A DNA stretch of 11,416 bases from Pseudomonadota bacterium (GTDB lineage: Bacteria; Pseudomonadota; Alphaproteobacteria; Rhizobiales; Beijerinckiaceae). The position numbers and the translations under genes are program-made. The stretch lies in the NCBI GenBank assembly GCA_023393655.1, contig JAEWKP010000273.1, positions 1 to 11,416 on the forward strand. Direction: 5' to 3'. Shown in pieces: positions 1 to 6,369 of this stretch; the stretch's first letter is position 1; the number at the start of each line of letters is the position of its first letter. A model generated the notes under the pieces. The model saw nothing but the letters and a program-made list of their open reading frames with translations, was not told the origin of the DNA and ran no database searches.

Positions 1-501
1 CTTGACGACGAAGGAACCGGCTATGCCCTGGACAGCATAGCCGCCGGCCTTGCCGCGCCATTCGCCCGAGGCGAGATAGGTCTCGATATCCTCGCTGGAC
101 AGCCGCTTGAAGCGCAGTCGCGTCTCGGCGATGCGGTCGCGGCCCGCGCCCGAGGGCGTCCCCACCGCGCCGCCGGTATAGACGCGATGCGCCCGGCCCG
201 AGAGCAGGCGCAGGCAGGCCGCCGCCTCGTCGACGATCTCGGCCTTGGGCAGGATGCGCCGGCCGACGGCGACGACCGTATCGGCGGCGAGGATATAGCA
301 GCCTTCGAGATCGGCGCGGGACTTGGCACCCTCGCGCGCGGCCTGCGCCTTCTCGCGCGCCAGCCGGCGGGCGAGATCGCGCGGGCGCTCGCCCTTCAGC
401 GGGGTTTCGTCGAGATCGGCGGGGAGCAGCGCGTCCGGCTTCAGCCCGGCTTGTTCCAGCAGCGCGAGGCGGCGCGGCGACGCCGACGCGAGAACCAGCA
501 T
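1..501 (-). CDS. maf: Maf family nucleoside triphosphate pyrophosphatase (3'-truncated by the window edge)
   Basis: Maf proteins are cytosolic house-cleaning enzymes that hydrolyse non-canonical or surplus nucleoside triphosphates to monophosphate and pyrophosphate. Translating the minus strand from the ATG at 501 gives 167 residues with no stop before the left edge. The family N-terminus ASASPRR is at residues 5-11. The putative catalytic Asp is D74 in LAADTVV, and the conserved segment GEWRGKAGGYAVQG is at 146-159. The KAGxY-x-QG form resembles the YhdE (dTTP/UTP) branch more than the YceF branch, but that substrate is inferred. About 30-45 C-terminal residues should lie outside the window. 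The frame stays open upstream of 501, with a TTG at 543, and no clear Shine-Dalgarno precedes either start. The ATG is chosen because it places the family motif at the very N-terminus. Confidence 0.94.
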   Translation of the reverse strand, partial: MLVLASASPRRLALLEQAGLKPDALLPADLDETPLKGERPRDLARRLAREKAQAAREGAKSRADLEGCYILAADTVVAVGRRILPKAEIVDEAAACLRLLSGRAHRVYTGGAVGTPSGAGRDRIAETRLRFKRLSSEDIETYLASGEWRGKAGGYAVQGIAGSFVVK

Positions 502-680
502 CGGCCGCCAGCCGGGATGTTTGGGAGTGGAGAAAAGGCTCAACAGGCTGCTCGATACGATTCCGGCGCCCGATGATGGTGGCGCAGACCAAGCCTTAAA
601 GCATTTCAGCGGGACGATAAATCCATCCCCAGCTACGGAGCAGACGCGTTGCTGCCCATTTGGGCTCCCCGCCCGGCTGC

Positions 681-710
681 CTGAAATCCGTGCGGGAGCT
701 CTGGTATACT
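681..710 (+). promoter_or_regulatory. Candidate housekeeping promoter for the phasin-like gene
   Basis: A -35-like CTGAAA (681-686) and a good -10 hexamer TATACT (705-710) are separated by 18 bp, on the strand of the gene starting at 800. Transcription would begin near 717 and leave a leader of about 80 nt. The -10 is close to the sigma-70 consensus and the -35 is a 4/6 match, so this is a plausible site by inspection only. Confidence 0.45.
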
Positions 711-799
711 AGGCATTGCCAATCGGTGCCATTGACGGCAGACTTCCCTCCCCCTCGGCACCTCGCTCTCTGGTGTCGTCGATCTACCGGAGTTTCCCC

Positions 800-1183
800 A
801 TGGCCCGCACGCGCAAATCGACGGGCTCCGCCCTTGCGACCGGGGCGGAGGCGCAGGTTCTCGCGGCCCGCCTGATGTCGATGCAGGCGGATGCCGGCCT
901 GACCATCGCCATGCGGATGCCGCTGCTGATGAAGGGGGCCTTCGGCGACAGCCGTGGTCAGCGCGAAGCCACCAAGGCCGTGATGGAAAAGGCCTCGGCC
1001 GTGTTCGAGAGCAGCCTTGCCGGCATGCAGGCGACAACCGCGTTCTGGTGGGGCCTTGCCCTCCACCCGCCCGGACAGTTCGATCTGGCGACGGCGGCGG
1101 TCAAGGTTGCCGACAGCACGCTGGAGCCCTTCGCCCGGCGCACTCGCGCCAATGCAGCGCGCCTCAGCGGCTATCGCCGCTAA
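800..1183 (+). CDS. Small phasin-like hypothetical protein
   Basis: The product is 127 residues: a basic N-terminus (ARTRKS), then a largely helical, Ala/Met-rich body and a basic tail (RRTRANAARLSGYRR). Alternating Ala-rich helices, a central VMEKASAVFESS stretch (residues 62-73) and an RANAxRL tail resemble the phasin / granule-associated family, which coats polyhydroxyalkanoate granules. This is a resemblance by eye, not a firm assignment. There is no signal peptide. The ATG at 800 is chosen because GGAG (789-792) lies 7 nt upstream; a longer frame from a TTG at 716 adds an unconserved-looking N-terminus that runs over the leader. The gene is convergent with pssA, with only 14 bp between their stop codons. 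A 6-bp hairpin with a 4-nt loop (1166-1181) overlaps the stop but has no T-tract. Confidence 0.8.
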   Translation: MARTRKSTGSALATGAEAQVLAARLMSMQADAGLTIAMRMPLLMKGAFGDSRGQREATKAVMEKASAVFESSLAGMQATTAFWWGLALHPPGQFDLATAAVKVADSTLEPFARRTRANAARLSGYRR

Positions 1184-1197
1184 GCTTCAGCGTACGA

Positions 1198-2028
1198 TCA
1201 GGCCTGGGTTTCCGTCGCGGGAGCCGGCGCAGCCAGCGCATGCGCCCGCTCCAGCTTGCGGTAACGCACCACGCTGACCGGAATCAGCGCGAGATAGGCG
1301 ACGACAACGACGGTCAGCACTTCGAAGGTGTAGGCGAAGAGCAGGCCCGCAACGATCACCACTGCGACGAAGATCGGCAGCACCTGGGTACGCGGCACGC
1401 GGGTGCCGAGCGTCTTGCCGGCATAGCAGGGAATGCGCGAGATCGTCAGGAAGGCGATGAACAGGATGTAGATGCCGACGGGCAACGCGCCATATTCCTG
1501 CACGGGCACGCCGATGATGTGGAGATAGACCGGCAGCAGCGCGGTGATCGCGCCGGCCGGTGCCGGCATGCCGACGAAGAAGTCCTTCTGCCAGTCCGGA
1601 CGATCGGGATCGTCGATCATCACGTTGAAGCGCGCCAGCCTGAGCGCCATGGCGCAGGCCAGCGTCAGCACGATGATCCAGCCGAAGGATTTCAGGTCGT
1701 GCAGGACGAATATCCACAGGACATAGCCGGTGGCGACGCCGAAATTGACGAAATCGGAGAGCGAATCGAGCTCGGCACCAAAGCGCGAGGTGCCCTTGAG
1801 CAGGCGCGCCAGGCGACCGTCTATGCCGTCCAGCGCCGCCGCGATCAGGATGCAGACCGTCGCCGTCTCCAGCTTGCCCTCGACGATGAGGCGCATCGCG
1901 GTCAGGCCGAGGCAGAGCGCCAGCAACGTGATGACGTTCGGCGCCAGCAGCCGGAACGGAATCGGCTTGAAGCGGGCGCGCTTCGATTCGGCGCGCTCGG
2001 GCTCGAAGGGAGGGAACAGGTCGCTCAT
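1198..2028 (-). CDS. pssA: CDP-diacylglycerol--serine O-phosphatidyltransferase (phosphatidylserine synthase)
   Basis: This integral membrane enzyme transfers phosphatidyl from CDP-diacylglycerol to L-serine, giving phosphatidylserine and CMP. The 276-residue product carries the complete CDP-alcohol phosphatidyltransferase signature D-G-x2-A-R-x8-G-x3-D-x3-D at residues 70-92 (D70, G71, A74, R75, G84, D88, D92), which binds the metal and CDP moiety. Several hydrophobic segments follow or surround it (about 30-48, 53-66, 96-110, 115-128, 155-172, 182-198, 215-233, 236-252), as in type II PssA. The substrate is assigned from the serine-type context and from the adjacent psd, the next pathway enzyme. 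A 164-bp palindromic element lies between psd and this gene. The ATG at 2028 has only a weak Shine-Dalgarno, consistent with translation from a shared psd-pssA transcript. Confidence 0.95.
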   Translation of the reverse strand: MSDLFPPFEPERAESKRARFKPIPFRLLAPNVITLLALCLGLTAMRLIVEGKLETATVCILIAAALDGIDGRLARLLKGTSRFGAELDSLSDFVNFGVATGYVLWIFVLHDLKSFGWIIVLTLACAMALRLARFNVMIDDPDRPDWQKDFFVGMPAPAGAITALLPVYLHIIGVPVQEYGALPVGIYILFIAFLTISRIPCYAGKTLGTRVPRTQVLPIFVAVVIVAGLLFAYTFEVLTVVVVAYLALIPVSVVRYRKLERAHALAAPAPATETQA

Positions 2029-2076
2029 GTCAGCCGGAATACGCGGTTTCGCGGTAAGAGGCTAGGCGCTGCCATG

Positions 2077-2240
2077 TGTCATCCCGCACGCGCTGCGGCG
2101 CGCAGTGCCGCTGCGCAGATGCGGGATCGCCGTCAGGCAAAGGCGATCTTCTGGGCGGCGTTCGGGAGGGGCGCCCTTTGCTGGCGGCGCTCCCGTGTCT
2201 GCGCAGCGGCATTCCATGCCGCAGCGCGCACGGGATGACA
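2077..2240. repeat. 164-bp near-palindromic element between psd and pssA
   Basis: The outer 50 bases of each end (2077-2126 and 2191-2240) are inverted copies matching at 42 of 50 positions, starting TGTCATCCCG and ending CGGGATGACA. The inner flanks also pair imperfectly (GCCG..CAAAGG.CG against its inverse), so nearly the whole segment can fold into one long hairpin centred near 2158. It starts 7 bp after the psd stop codon. It has no plausible ORF. Its GTCAT/ATGAC termini are shared with the 91-bp elements elsewhere in the window. It is probably a dispersed REP/MITE-type repeat; only one copy of this particular form is present here. Confidence 0.75.
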
Positions 2241-2247
2241 GCGGCCG

Positions 2248-2949
2248 TCAGATGTCGCGGAAGCTGCGCGCGACCGGCTCGTTGCCGGTCAGGTCGGCCA
2301 GCACCGTCTCTCCGGCGATCGCGGTCTGGCCCTCGCCGACCAGCGGCACGACATGGGTCGGCAGGTAGACGTCGACGCGCGAGCCGAAACGGATCAGGCC
2401 GAAGCGCTCGCCGGTGCCGAGCACATCGCCTTCCTTGACGAAGGGCACGATCCGGCGCGCGATGAGGCCGGCGATCTGCACGACGCCGACGATGCCGGAC
2501 TTCGTCTCGATCGCCAGCGCGTTGCGCTCGTTGTCGTCGCTCGCCTTGTCGAGCTCGGCATTGAGGAAAAGGCCGGGCGTGTAGGCGATCTTGGCGATGC
2601 GGCCGGGCACGGGGGCGCGGTTCACATGGCAGTCGAAGACGTTCATGAAGATCGAGATGCGGGTCATCGGCTCGGCCGGCAACTCCAGCTCCGGCGGCGG
2701 CAGCGACTGCGCGATCTGGCTGATGCGACCATCGGCCGGCGAGATCACCAGCCCTTCCCGTTGCGGCGTGACGCGGATGGGATCGCGGAAGAAGTAGCAG
2801 ATCCAGATCGTGAGGATCGCGCCGATCCAGCCGAAGGGCGACCAGAGATTGGCGAGGATGATCGTCGCCACCAGGCCGATCGCGATGAAGACATAGCCCT
2901 CCTTGTGGATGGGCACGATCACCTTGCGGACGGAATCGACGAGGGACAT
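2248..2949 (-). CDS. psd: Phosphatidylserine decarboxylase proenzyme, short rhizobial type
   Basis: Psd decarboxylates phosphatidylserine to phosphatidylethanolamine at the inner membrane using a pyruvoyl group formed by self-cleavage. The 233-residue product matches the roughly 230-residue rhizobial type, not the longer enterobacterial type. An N-terminal membrane region spans about residues 18-53. PADGR (71-75) and the FMNVFDCHVNRAP block (101-113) are family motifs. The cleavage site is RFGS at 187-190, so S190 should become the pyruvoyl residue; FGS replaces the LGST of E. coli, as is usual in this branch. The ATG at 2949 has GGAA about 9 nt upstream. The frame is open much further 5' (to 3909), but that part overlaps another gene and has no family similarity. 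Psd should act on the product of the downstream pssA. Confidence 0.95.
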   Translation of the reverse strand: MSLVDSVRKVIVPIHKEGYVFIAIGLVATIILANLWSPFGWIGAILTIWICYFFRDPIRVTPQREGLVISPADGRISQIAQSLPPPELELPAEPMTRISIFMNVFDCHVNRAPVPGRIAKIAYTPGLFLNAELDKASDDNERNALAIETKSGIVGVVQIAGLIARRIVPFVKEGDVLGTGERFGLIRFGSRVDVYLPTHVVPLVGEGQTAIAGETVLADLTGNEPVARSFRDI

Positions 2950-3110
2950 GAAGCGGGTTCCGTTGGGCTGCCGGCGCCGGGCGCACGGGAATGGCATGGC
3001 CGCCGCCGGAAGCCGGCAGCAAGCGTTGCGCTGATTTAGGAGGTTCCGCCGCGAAGGGAAAGCCCCCGGCCGGCGTCGATGGACGGCGCGCGATGTCGCG
3101 GCCGTGCCAG

Positions 3111-3602
3111 TCAAGCCGCCCGGTGCGGGACCTGAACGAAGCGCACCGCCGCCTTCCAGGTCAGCAGCGCGAAGACGACGAGGACTAGGCCCTGGGCGAT
3201 GCCGAAGGGTGGCTCGGACTGCGTCGGCGCCAGGGCATGCAGGGCTGGGACCTTTCCGAAGAGCTGGGCGACGAGCACGAAGATCAGCAGGTAGAAGGAG
3301 AGCACGGCCATGATCGCATAGATGCGCCGCCAGCCGCCTTCCAGCCGCCGTCCATAGAGCGCGTAGCCCGCGATCGCGACGAGCACGATGTGGATCGCGC
3401 CGACAATATGGGACGGCAGCACGCCGTTGAACGGGAAGCCGAAGCCGGTCGCGCTGGTGGCGAAGGCGGTGGAGAGGAACACGCCGGTCCAGCCCGGCCG
3501 CGTATGTCCATGGAGCAGCCCGGCCGTCACCGGGAACCCGGCCGCGATCGCGATCAGGCTCAGCCAGGTGTGAAAACCTACGAATGTGGTCGGATCGAAC
3601 AT
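3111..3602 (-). CDS. Hypothetical multi-pass membrane protein
   Basis: I do not recognise this 163-residue protein. It has about five hydrophobic segments (roughly residues 8-30, 38-58, 63-84, 92-113 and 133-152), short loops, and several histidines in or near the membrane (H11, H31, H33, H65, H70). The C-terminus is basic (VRFVQVPHRAA). There is no cleavable signal peptide or soluble domain. The ATG at 3602 follows a G-rich stretch (GGGGGG, then CTGCC) that can serve as Shine-Dalgarno. It lies in the same orientation between the ABC exporter gene and psd, separated from the former by a 91-bp repeat and from the latter by 161 bp, so a role in lipids or metal/thiol export is only a positional guess. 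Clean hydrophobic periodicity and no competing frame support it as a real gene. Confidence 0.8.
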   Translation of the reverse strand: MFDPTTFVGFHTWLSLIAIAAGFPVTAGLLHGHTRPGWTGVFLSTAFATSATGFGFPFNGVLPSHIVGAIHIVLVAIAGYALYGRRLEGGWRRIYAIMAVLSFYLLIFVLVAQLFGKVPALHALAPTQSEPPFGIAQGLVLVVFALLTWKAAVRFVQVPHRAA

Positions 3603-3706
3603 GGCAGCCCCCCAGCGTCACCCTGCCGGGGCAACATGCAGGAAAGGGGCCGTGCTTGCGAGGGATTTCAAACTGGCTGAATGCAGAGGCGCCAACTGCC
3701 CTTGCC

Positions 3707-3797
3707 GTCATGGCCGGGCTTGTCCCGACCATCCACGCCTTCCCTTGTCGAACGCGATGTTCAAGACGTGGATGCTCGCCCCAAGGGCGAGCATGAC
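3707..3797. repeat. 91-bp palindromic element, copy A (GTCAT...ATGAC ends)
   Basis: The segment begins GTCAT and ends ATGAC. It contains three nested stems: TGGcCGGG..CCCGaCCA at the left (3711-3731), a perfect 10-bp stem ATGCTCGCCC/GGGCGAGCAT with a 3-nt loop at the right (3772-3794), and a central TCCACG../..CGTGGA pairing that brings the ends together in a cloverleaf-like fold. It starts 18 bp after the ABC gene stop codon. Its reverse complement matches copy B (6268-6358) at about 79 of 91 positions with no gaps. Chance translation gives a 'MAGLVPTIHA' string, a signature I associate with a repeat widespread in rhizobial genomes. Confidence 0.85.
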
Positions 3798-3815
3798 GGT
3801 CTTTGACCAGCCCGC

Positions 3816-5726
3816 TTACGACAGCGTCACCCGGACGCTCTCGCCCTCCGCCTCGGTGGCGCGCTGGAGCGTGGCCTTGGCCTCGTCGACCTCGCGCTGG
3901 CGGTTCCACATCGCGGCATAGACACCGCCGGCCGCGAGCAGGTCGCGATGATGGCCGCGCTCGACGATCTGGCCCTTGTCGAGCACGATGATCTCGTCGG
4001 CATTGACCACGGTCGAGAGCCGATGCGCGATGACCAGCGTGGTGCGGCCCTCGCTGACCCGGTCGAGCGCATCCTGGATCTCCTTCTCGGTGAAGGAATC
4101 GAGCGCCGAGGTCGCCTCGTCGAGGACGAGCACCGGCGGGCCCTTGAGGATGGTGCGGGCGATGGCGACGCGCTGCTTCTCACCGCCGGAGAGCTTCAGG
4201 CCGCGCTCGCCGACCGAGGTCGCGTAGCCTTCCGGCAGGGTCCGGATGAAGCGGTCGATCTGGGCGAGGCGCGCAGCTTCCGCGACCTCCTCCATCGACG
4301 CCTCGGGGCGACCATAGAGGATGTTGTACTCGATCGTGTCGTTGAACAGCACGGTATCCTGCGGAACCATGCCGATCGCGGCGCGCAACGAGACCTGCTG
4401 CACGTCGGCGATCGGCTGGCCGTCGATCAGGATGCGGCCCTGCTGCGGCTCGTAGAAGCGGAAGAGCAGCCGCGAGATCGTCGACTTGCCGGCACCGGAC
4501 GGGCCGACGATGGCGATCGTCTGCCCCGGCAGGACCCTGAACGAGACTCCGCGCAGGATCGGCCGCTCCGGCACATAGGCGAAATGCACGTCCTCGAAGG
4601 CGACCTCTCCGGCCGGGACCGCGAGCGGCAGGGCGCCGGGCTTGTCCTGGATCTCGGGGTCGCGGCCGATCAGCGAGAACATCTGGGCGATGTCGAGCGT
4701 CGCCTGCTTGATCTCGCGATAGACGGTGCCCATGAAATTCAGGGGGATGTAGAGCTGGATCAGCATCGCGTTGATCAGGATGAGATCGCCGACCGTGTTG
4801 GTGCCGGCCTGGAAGCCACGCACCGCCATCACCATCGACAGCGTCAGCCCCACCGCGAAGATCGCAGCCTGGCCGAAATTCAGCCAGGCGAGCGAGGTGT
4901 AGGACTTGATCGAGTTGCGCTCGTAGCGCGCCATCGACTGGTCGTAGCGCGCGGTCTCGCGGGCCTCGGCGCCGAAATACTTCACCGTCTCGTAGTTGAG
5001 CAACGAGTCGATCGCCTTGGCATTGGCGTCGGTATCCGACTCGTTCATCGCCGAGCGGATGGCGATGCGCCACTCGGTCGCCTTGATGGTGTAGGTCATG
5101 TAGGCCGTGACCATCGCGACCAGCACGGCGACATAGCGCCAGTCGAACAGAAACAGCAGCACGGCGATGATCAAGGAAACCTCGATGATCACCGGCACGA
5201 GCTGGTTGAGGCCGAGGCGCACCATCTCCTCGATGCCGTTGCGGCCGCGCTCCAGCACGCGGGTGAGCCCGCCGGTCTTGCGCTCGAGGTGGAAGCGCAG
5301 CGAAAGGTGGTGGAGATGGCCGAAGGTCTGCAATGCGAGCGTGCGCACCGCATGCATGAAGACCGGCGCGAAGATCGCATCGCGCAACTGCACGAAGGCG
5401 GCGGCGCCGACGCGGGCAAGGCCATAGAGGATCGTCAGCGCCAGCGGCGCCCCGACCAGCCAGGGCAGCCATTTTTCGAGATTGGAATAGGAGCCGGCCA
5501 GTGCGTCCGTCACCCATTTGAAGGTGAAGGGCACGCCCATCAGTACGAGCCGCCCGGCCACCATCAGCGCAAAGGCCGCGACGACGCGGCCGCGCAGATC
5601 GGCGCGCTCCGCCGGCCAGAGATAGGGCCAAAGCGCGCGGAAGGTGGCGAAGAAACCGGACCCGGGCTGGATCACGGCAGAGCGATGAAAGCTCGGCGCC
5701 GGGGGCGGCGCAGACGGCGCGGACAT
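3816..5726 (-). CDS. Atm1-type ABC half-transporter (fused permease and ATPase; thiol/glutathione-conjugate exporter)
   Basis: This 636-residue protein is a half-transporter expected to work as a homodimer in the inner membrane. Residues about 45-350 form a six-helix type-1 exporter domain. It includes NYETVKYFGAE (244-254), characteristic of the Atm1/HMT1 branch, and NFGQ (284-287), whose N-x-x-Q spacing matches glutathione-contacting residues described for Novosphingobium Atm1. The ATPase domain is intact: Walker A GPSGAGKS (408-415), Q-loop Q456, signature LSGGEKQ (512-518), Walker B VLVLDE (532-537) and H-loop H568. Relatives export glutathione-linked sulfur or metal species for cytosolic Fe-S and heavy-metal homeostasis; the substrate here is inferred from family. 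The ATG at 5726 is preferred, with GGAA 10 nt upstream; an in-frame TTG at 5765 would add 13 residues. The gene is divergent from the one at 5904. Confidence 0.9.
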   Translation of the reverse strand: MSAPSAPPPAPSFHRSAVIQPGSGFFATFRALWPYLWPAERADLRGRVVAAFALMVAGRLVLMGVPFTFKWVTDALAGSYSNLEKWLPWLVGAPLALTILYGLARVGAAAFVQLRDAIFAPVFMHAVRTLALQTFGHLHHLSLRFHLERKTGGLTRVLERGRNGIEEMVRLGLNQLVPVIIEVSLIIAVLLFLFDWRYVAVLVAMVTAYMTYTIKATEWRIAIRSAMNESDTDANAKAIDSLLNYETVKYFGAEARETARYDQSMARYERNSIKSYTSLAWLNFGQAAIFAVGLTLSMVMAVRGFQAGTNTVGDLILINAMLIQLYIPLNFMGTVYREIKQATLDIAQMFSLIGRDPEIQDKPGALPLAVPAGEVAFEDVHFAYVPERPILRGVSFRVLPGQTIAIVGPSGAGKSTISRLLFRFYEPQQGRILIDGQPIADVQQVSLRAAIGMVPQDTVLFNDTIEYNILYGRPEASMEEVAEAARLAQIDRFIRTLPEGYATSVGERGLKLSGGEKQRVAIARTILKGPPVLVLDEATSALDSFTEKEIQDALDRVSEGRTTLVIAHRLSTVVNADEIIVLDKGQIVERGHHRDLLAAGGVYAAMWNRQREVDEAKATLQRATEAEGESVRVTLS

Positions 5727-5854
5727 TTTCAAACGATTCCAGTTAGAGCGCCCGTATAGACGCAATCGCGCGCCTTTGCATGGGAATGTCGATGCGCCGG
5801 GGACATGCGGCAGGCTGCCCGAAAGCTGCCTTGCCTGCGCCCCATCCCGGGTAT

Positions 5855-5868
5855 CTGATCCCGATCAG
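5855..5868. promoter_or_regulatory. Dyad CTGATC-CC-GATCAG in a divergent promoter region
   Basis: A perfect 6-bp inverted repeat with a 2-bp centre lies 35 bp upstream of the ATG at 5904, in the 177-bp divergent gap between the ABC exporter and the small secreted protein gene. Size and position fit an operator for a dimeric regulator, but no named binding consensus matches: it has TGA-N6-TCA, not the N9 spacing of a RirA box. No strong promoter hexamers are visible around it. Confidence 0.2.
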
Positions 5869-5903
5869 GGCGCTCGACGCCTGCCATCAGGGAAGGAAAC
5901 ACC

Positions 5904-6242
5904 ATGAAGGCTCAACAGCTTGCCGCCTCCGGGATCGGCCTCGCCGCCGCCCTCGTCCTCGCGCTGCCCGCCCTGGCGCAGAATTCCCGACCGCATCCGC
6001 AGATCACGATCACCAACCAGCGCGCTGTGCCGCTCAGCAATTTCGCGATCGCGACACCCGGCGACCAGCCGCGCCTCGTCGCCAAGCTCGCCAAGCCGCT
6101 GGCGCCTGGCAAAAGCATCGCGCTCAAGCTCAACAAGCCGCAGGGCTGCTCCTATACGGTGCAGGCTCGCTTCGACGACGAAGCCGAGAGCGACGCCGAT
6201 ATGGACCTGTGCAGGGACCGGGTCATTCGCCTGACGGAGTGA
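5904..6242 (+). CDS. Small secreted hypothetical protein with two cysteines
   Basis: The 112-residue product has a typical Sec signal peptide: a short polar/basic N-region, a hydrophobic core (about residues 9-22) and an ALA cleavage site predicted after residue 25, leaving an 87-residue periplasmic protein. The mature part alternates short beta-like stretches (QITITNQ, LVAKL, SIALKL, YTVQARF) and has exactly two cysteines, C82 and C103, which probably form a disulfide. An acidic run DDEAESDADMD (91-101) lies between them. This resembles small beta-sandwich secreted proteins common in Hyphomicrobiales, but I know no function. The ATG is supported by GGAAGG (5891-5896), 7 nt upstream. It is convergent with cimA, with a 91-bp palindromic repeat between the two stop codons. 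Confidence 0.85.
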   Translation: MKAQQLAASGIGLAAALVLALPALAQNSRPHPQITITNQRAVPLSNFAIATPGDQPRLVAKLAKPLAPGKSIALKLNKPQGCSYTVQARFDDEAESDADMDLCRDRVIRLTE

Positions 6243-6267
6243 GGTTCAGACCATGAGACCCGCGGCC

Positions 6268-6358
6268 GTCATGCTCGCCCTTGTGGCGAGCATCCACGTC
6301 TTGAACACCGCATTCCACCGACGAAGACGTGGATGGACGGGACAGGCCCGACCATGAC
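6268..6358. repeat. 91-bp palindromic element, copy B, inverted relative to copy A
   Basis: The element starts GTCATGCTCGCC and ends GACCATGAC. Its left hairpin is ATGCTCGCC/GGCGAGCAT with a 5-nt loop (6271-6293). The right hairpin is ATGGaCGGG/CCCGaCCAT, and a central CCACGTCTT../..AAGACGTGG pairing joins the arms. It aligns without gaps to the reverse complement of 3707-3797 at about 79 of 91 positions, and several differences fall in loops or the centre. It lies 11 bp after the cimA stop codon and 25 bp after that of the convergent plus-strand gene, where a bidirectional transcript end would be expected. There is no T-tract, so classical intrinsic termination is uncertain. Confidence 0.85.
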
Positions 6359-6369
6359 TGCGGGAAGGC

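Noticed and set aside
654..665. GCCCA-TT-TGGGC palindrome between maf and the phasin-like gene
   Set aside because: Arms are only 5 bp in GC-rich DNA and there is no supporting context.
1166..1181. Hairpin AGCGGC-TATC-GCCGCT as terminator between the phasin-like gene and pssA
   Set aside because: The stem is only 6 bp, overlaps the stop codon and lacks a T-tract.
1048..2238. A 396-codon plus-strand open frame opposite pssA
   Set aside because: Its charged, low-complexity composition mirrors pssA codons; pssA has the full catalytic signature on the other strand.
3020..3047. GGAAC on the minus strand upstream of psd as a second EcfG promoter
   Set aside because: After a 17-bp spacer the -10 reads CGCT instead of CGTT, losing a core base, so it is too weak to call.
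3707..3797. Short peptides such as 'MAGLVPTIHA...' read from the 91-bp elements
   Set aside because: They are chance translations of a structured repeat; the two copies differ in ways that track stems, not codons, and no RBS is present.
2950..3909. An open frame extending psd upstream by about 320 codons
   Set aside because: It overlaps the membrane protein gene, the 91-bp repeat and the ABC gene tail in another frame, has Arg/Pro-rich shadow composition, and psd family similarity begins only at the ATG at 2949.
3948..5759. A 603-codon plus-strand open frame opposite the ABC transporter gene
   Set aside because: Its Asp/His/Arg/Gly-rich composition is typical of the antisense of a high-GC gene, while the opposite strand encodes a complete ABC protein with every motif.
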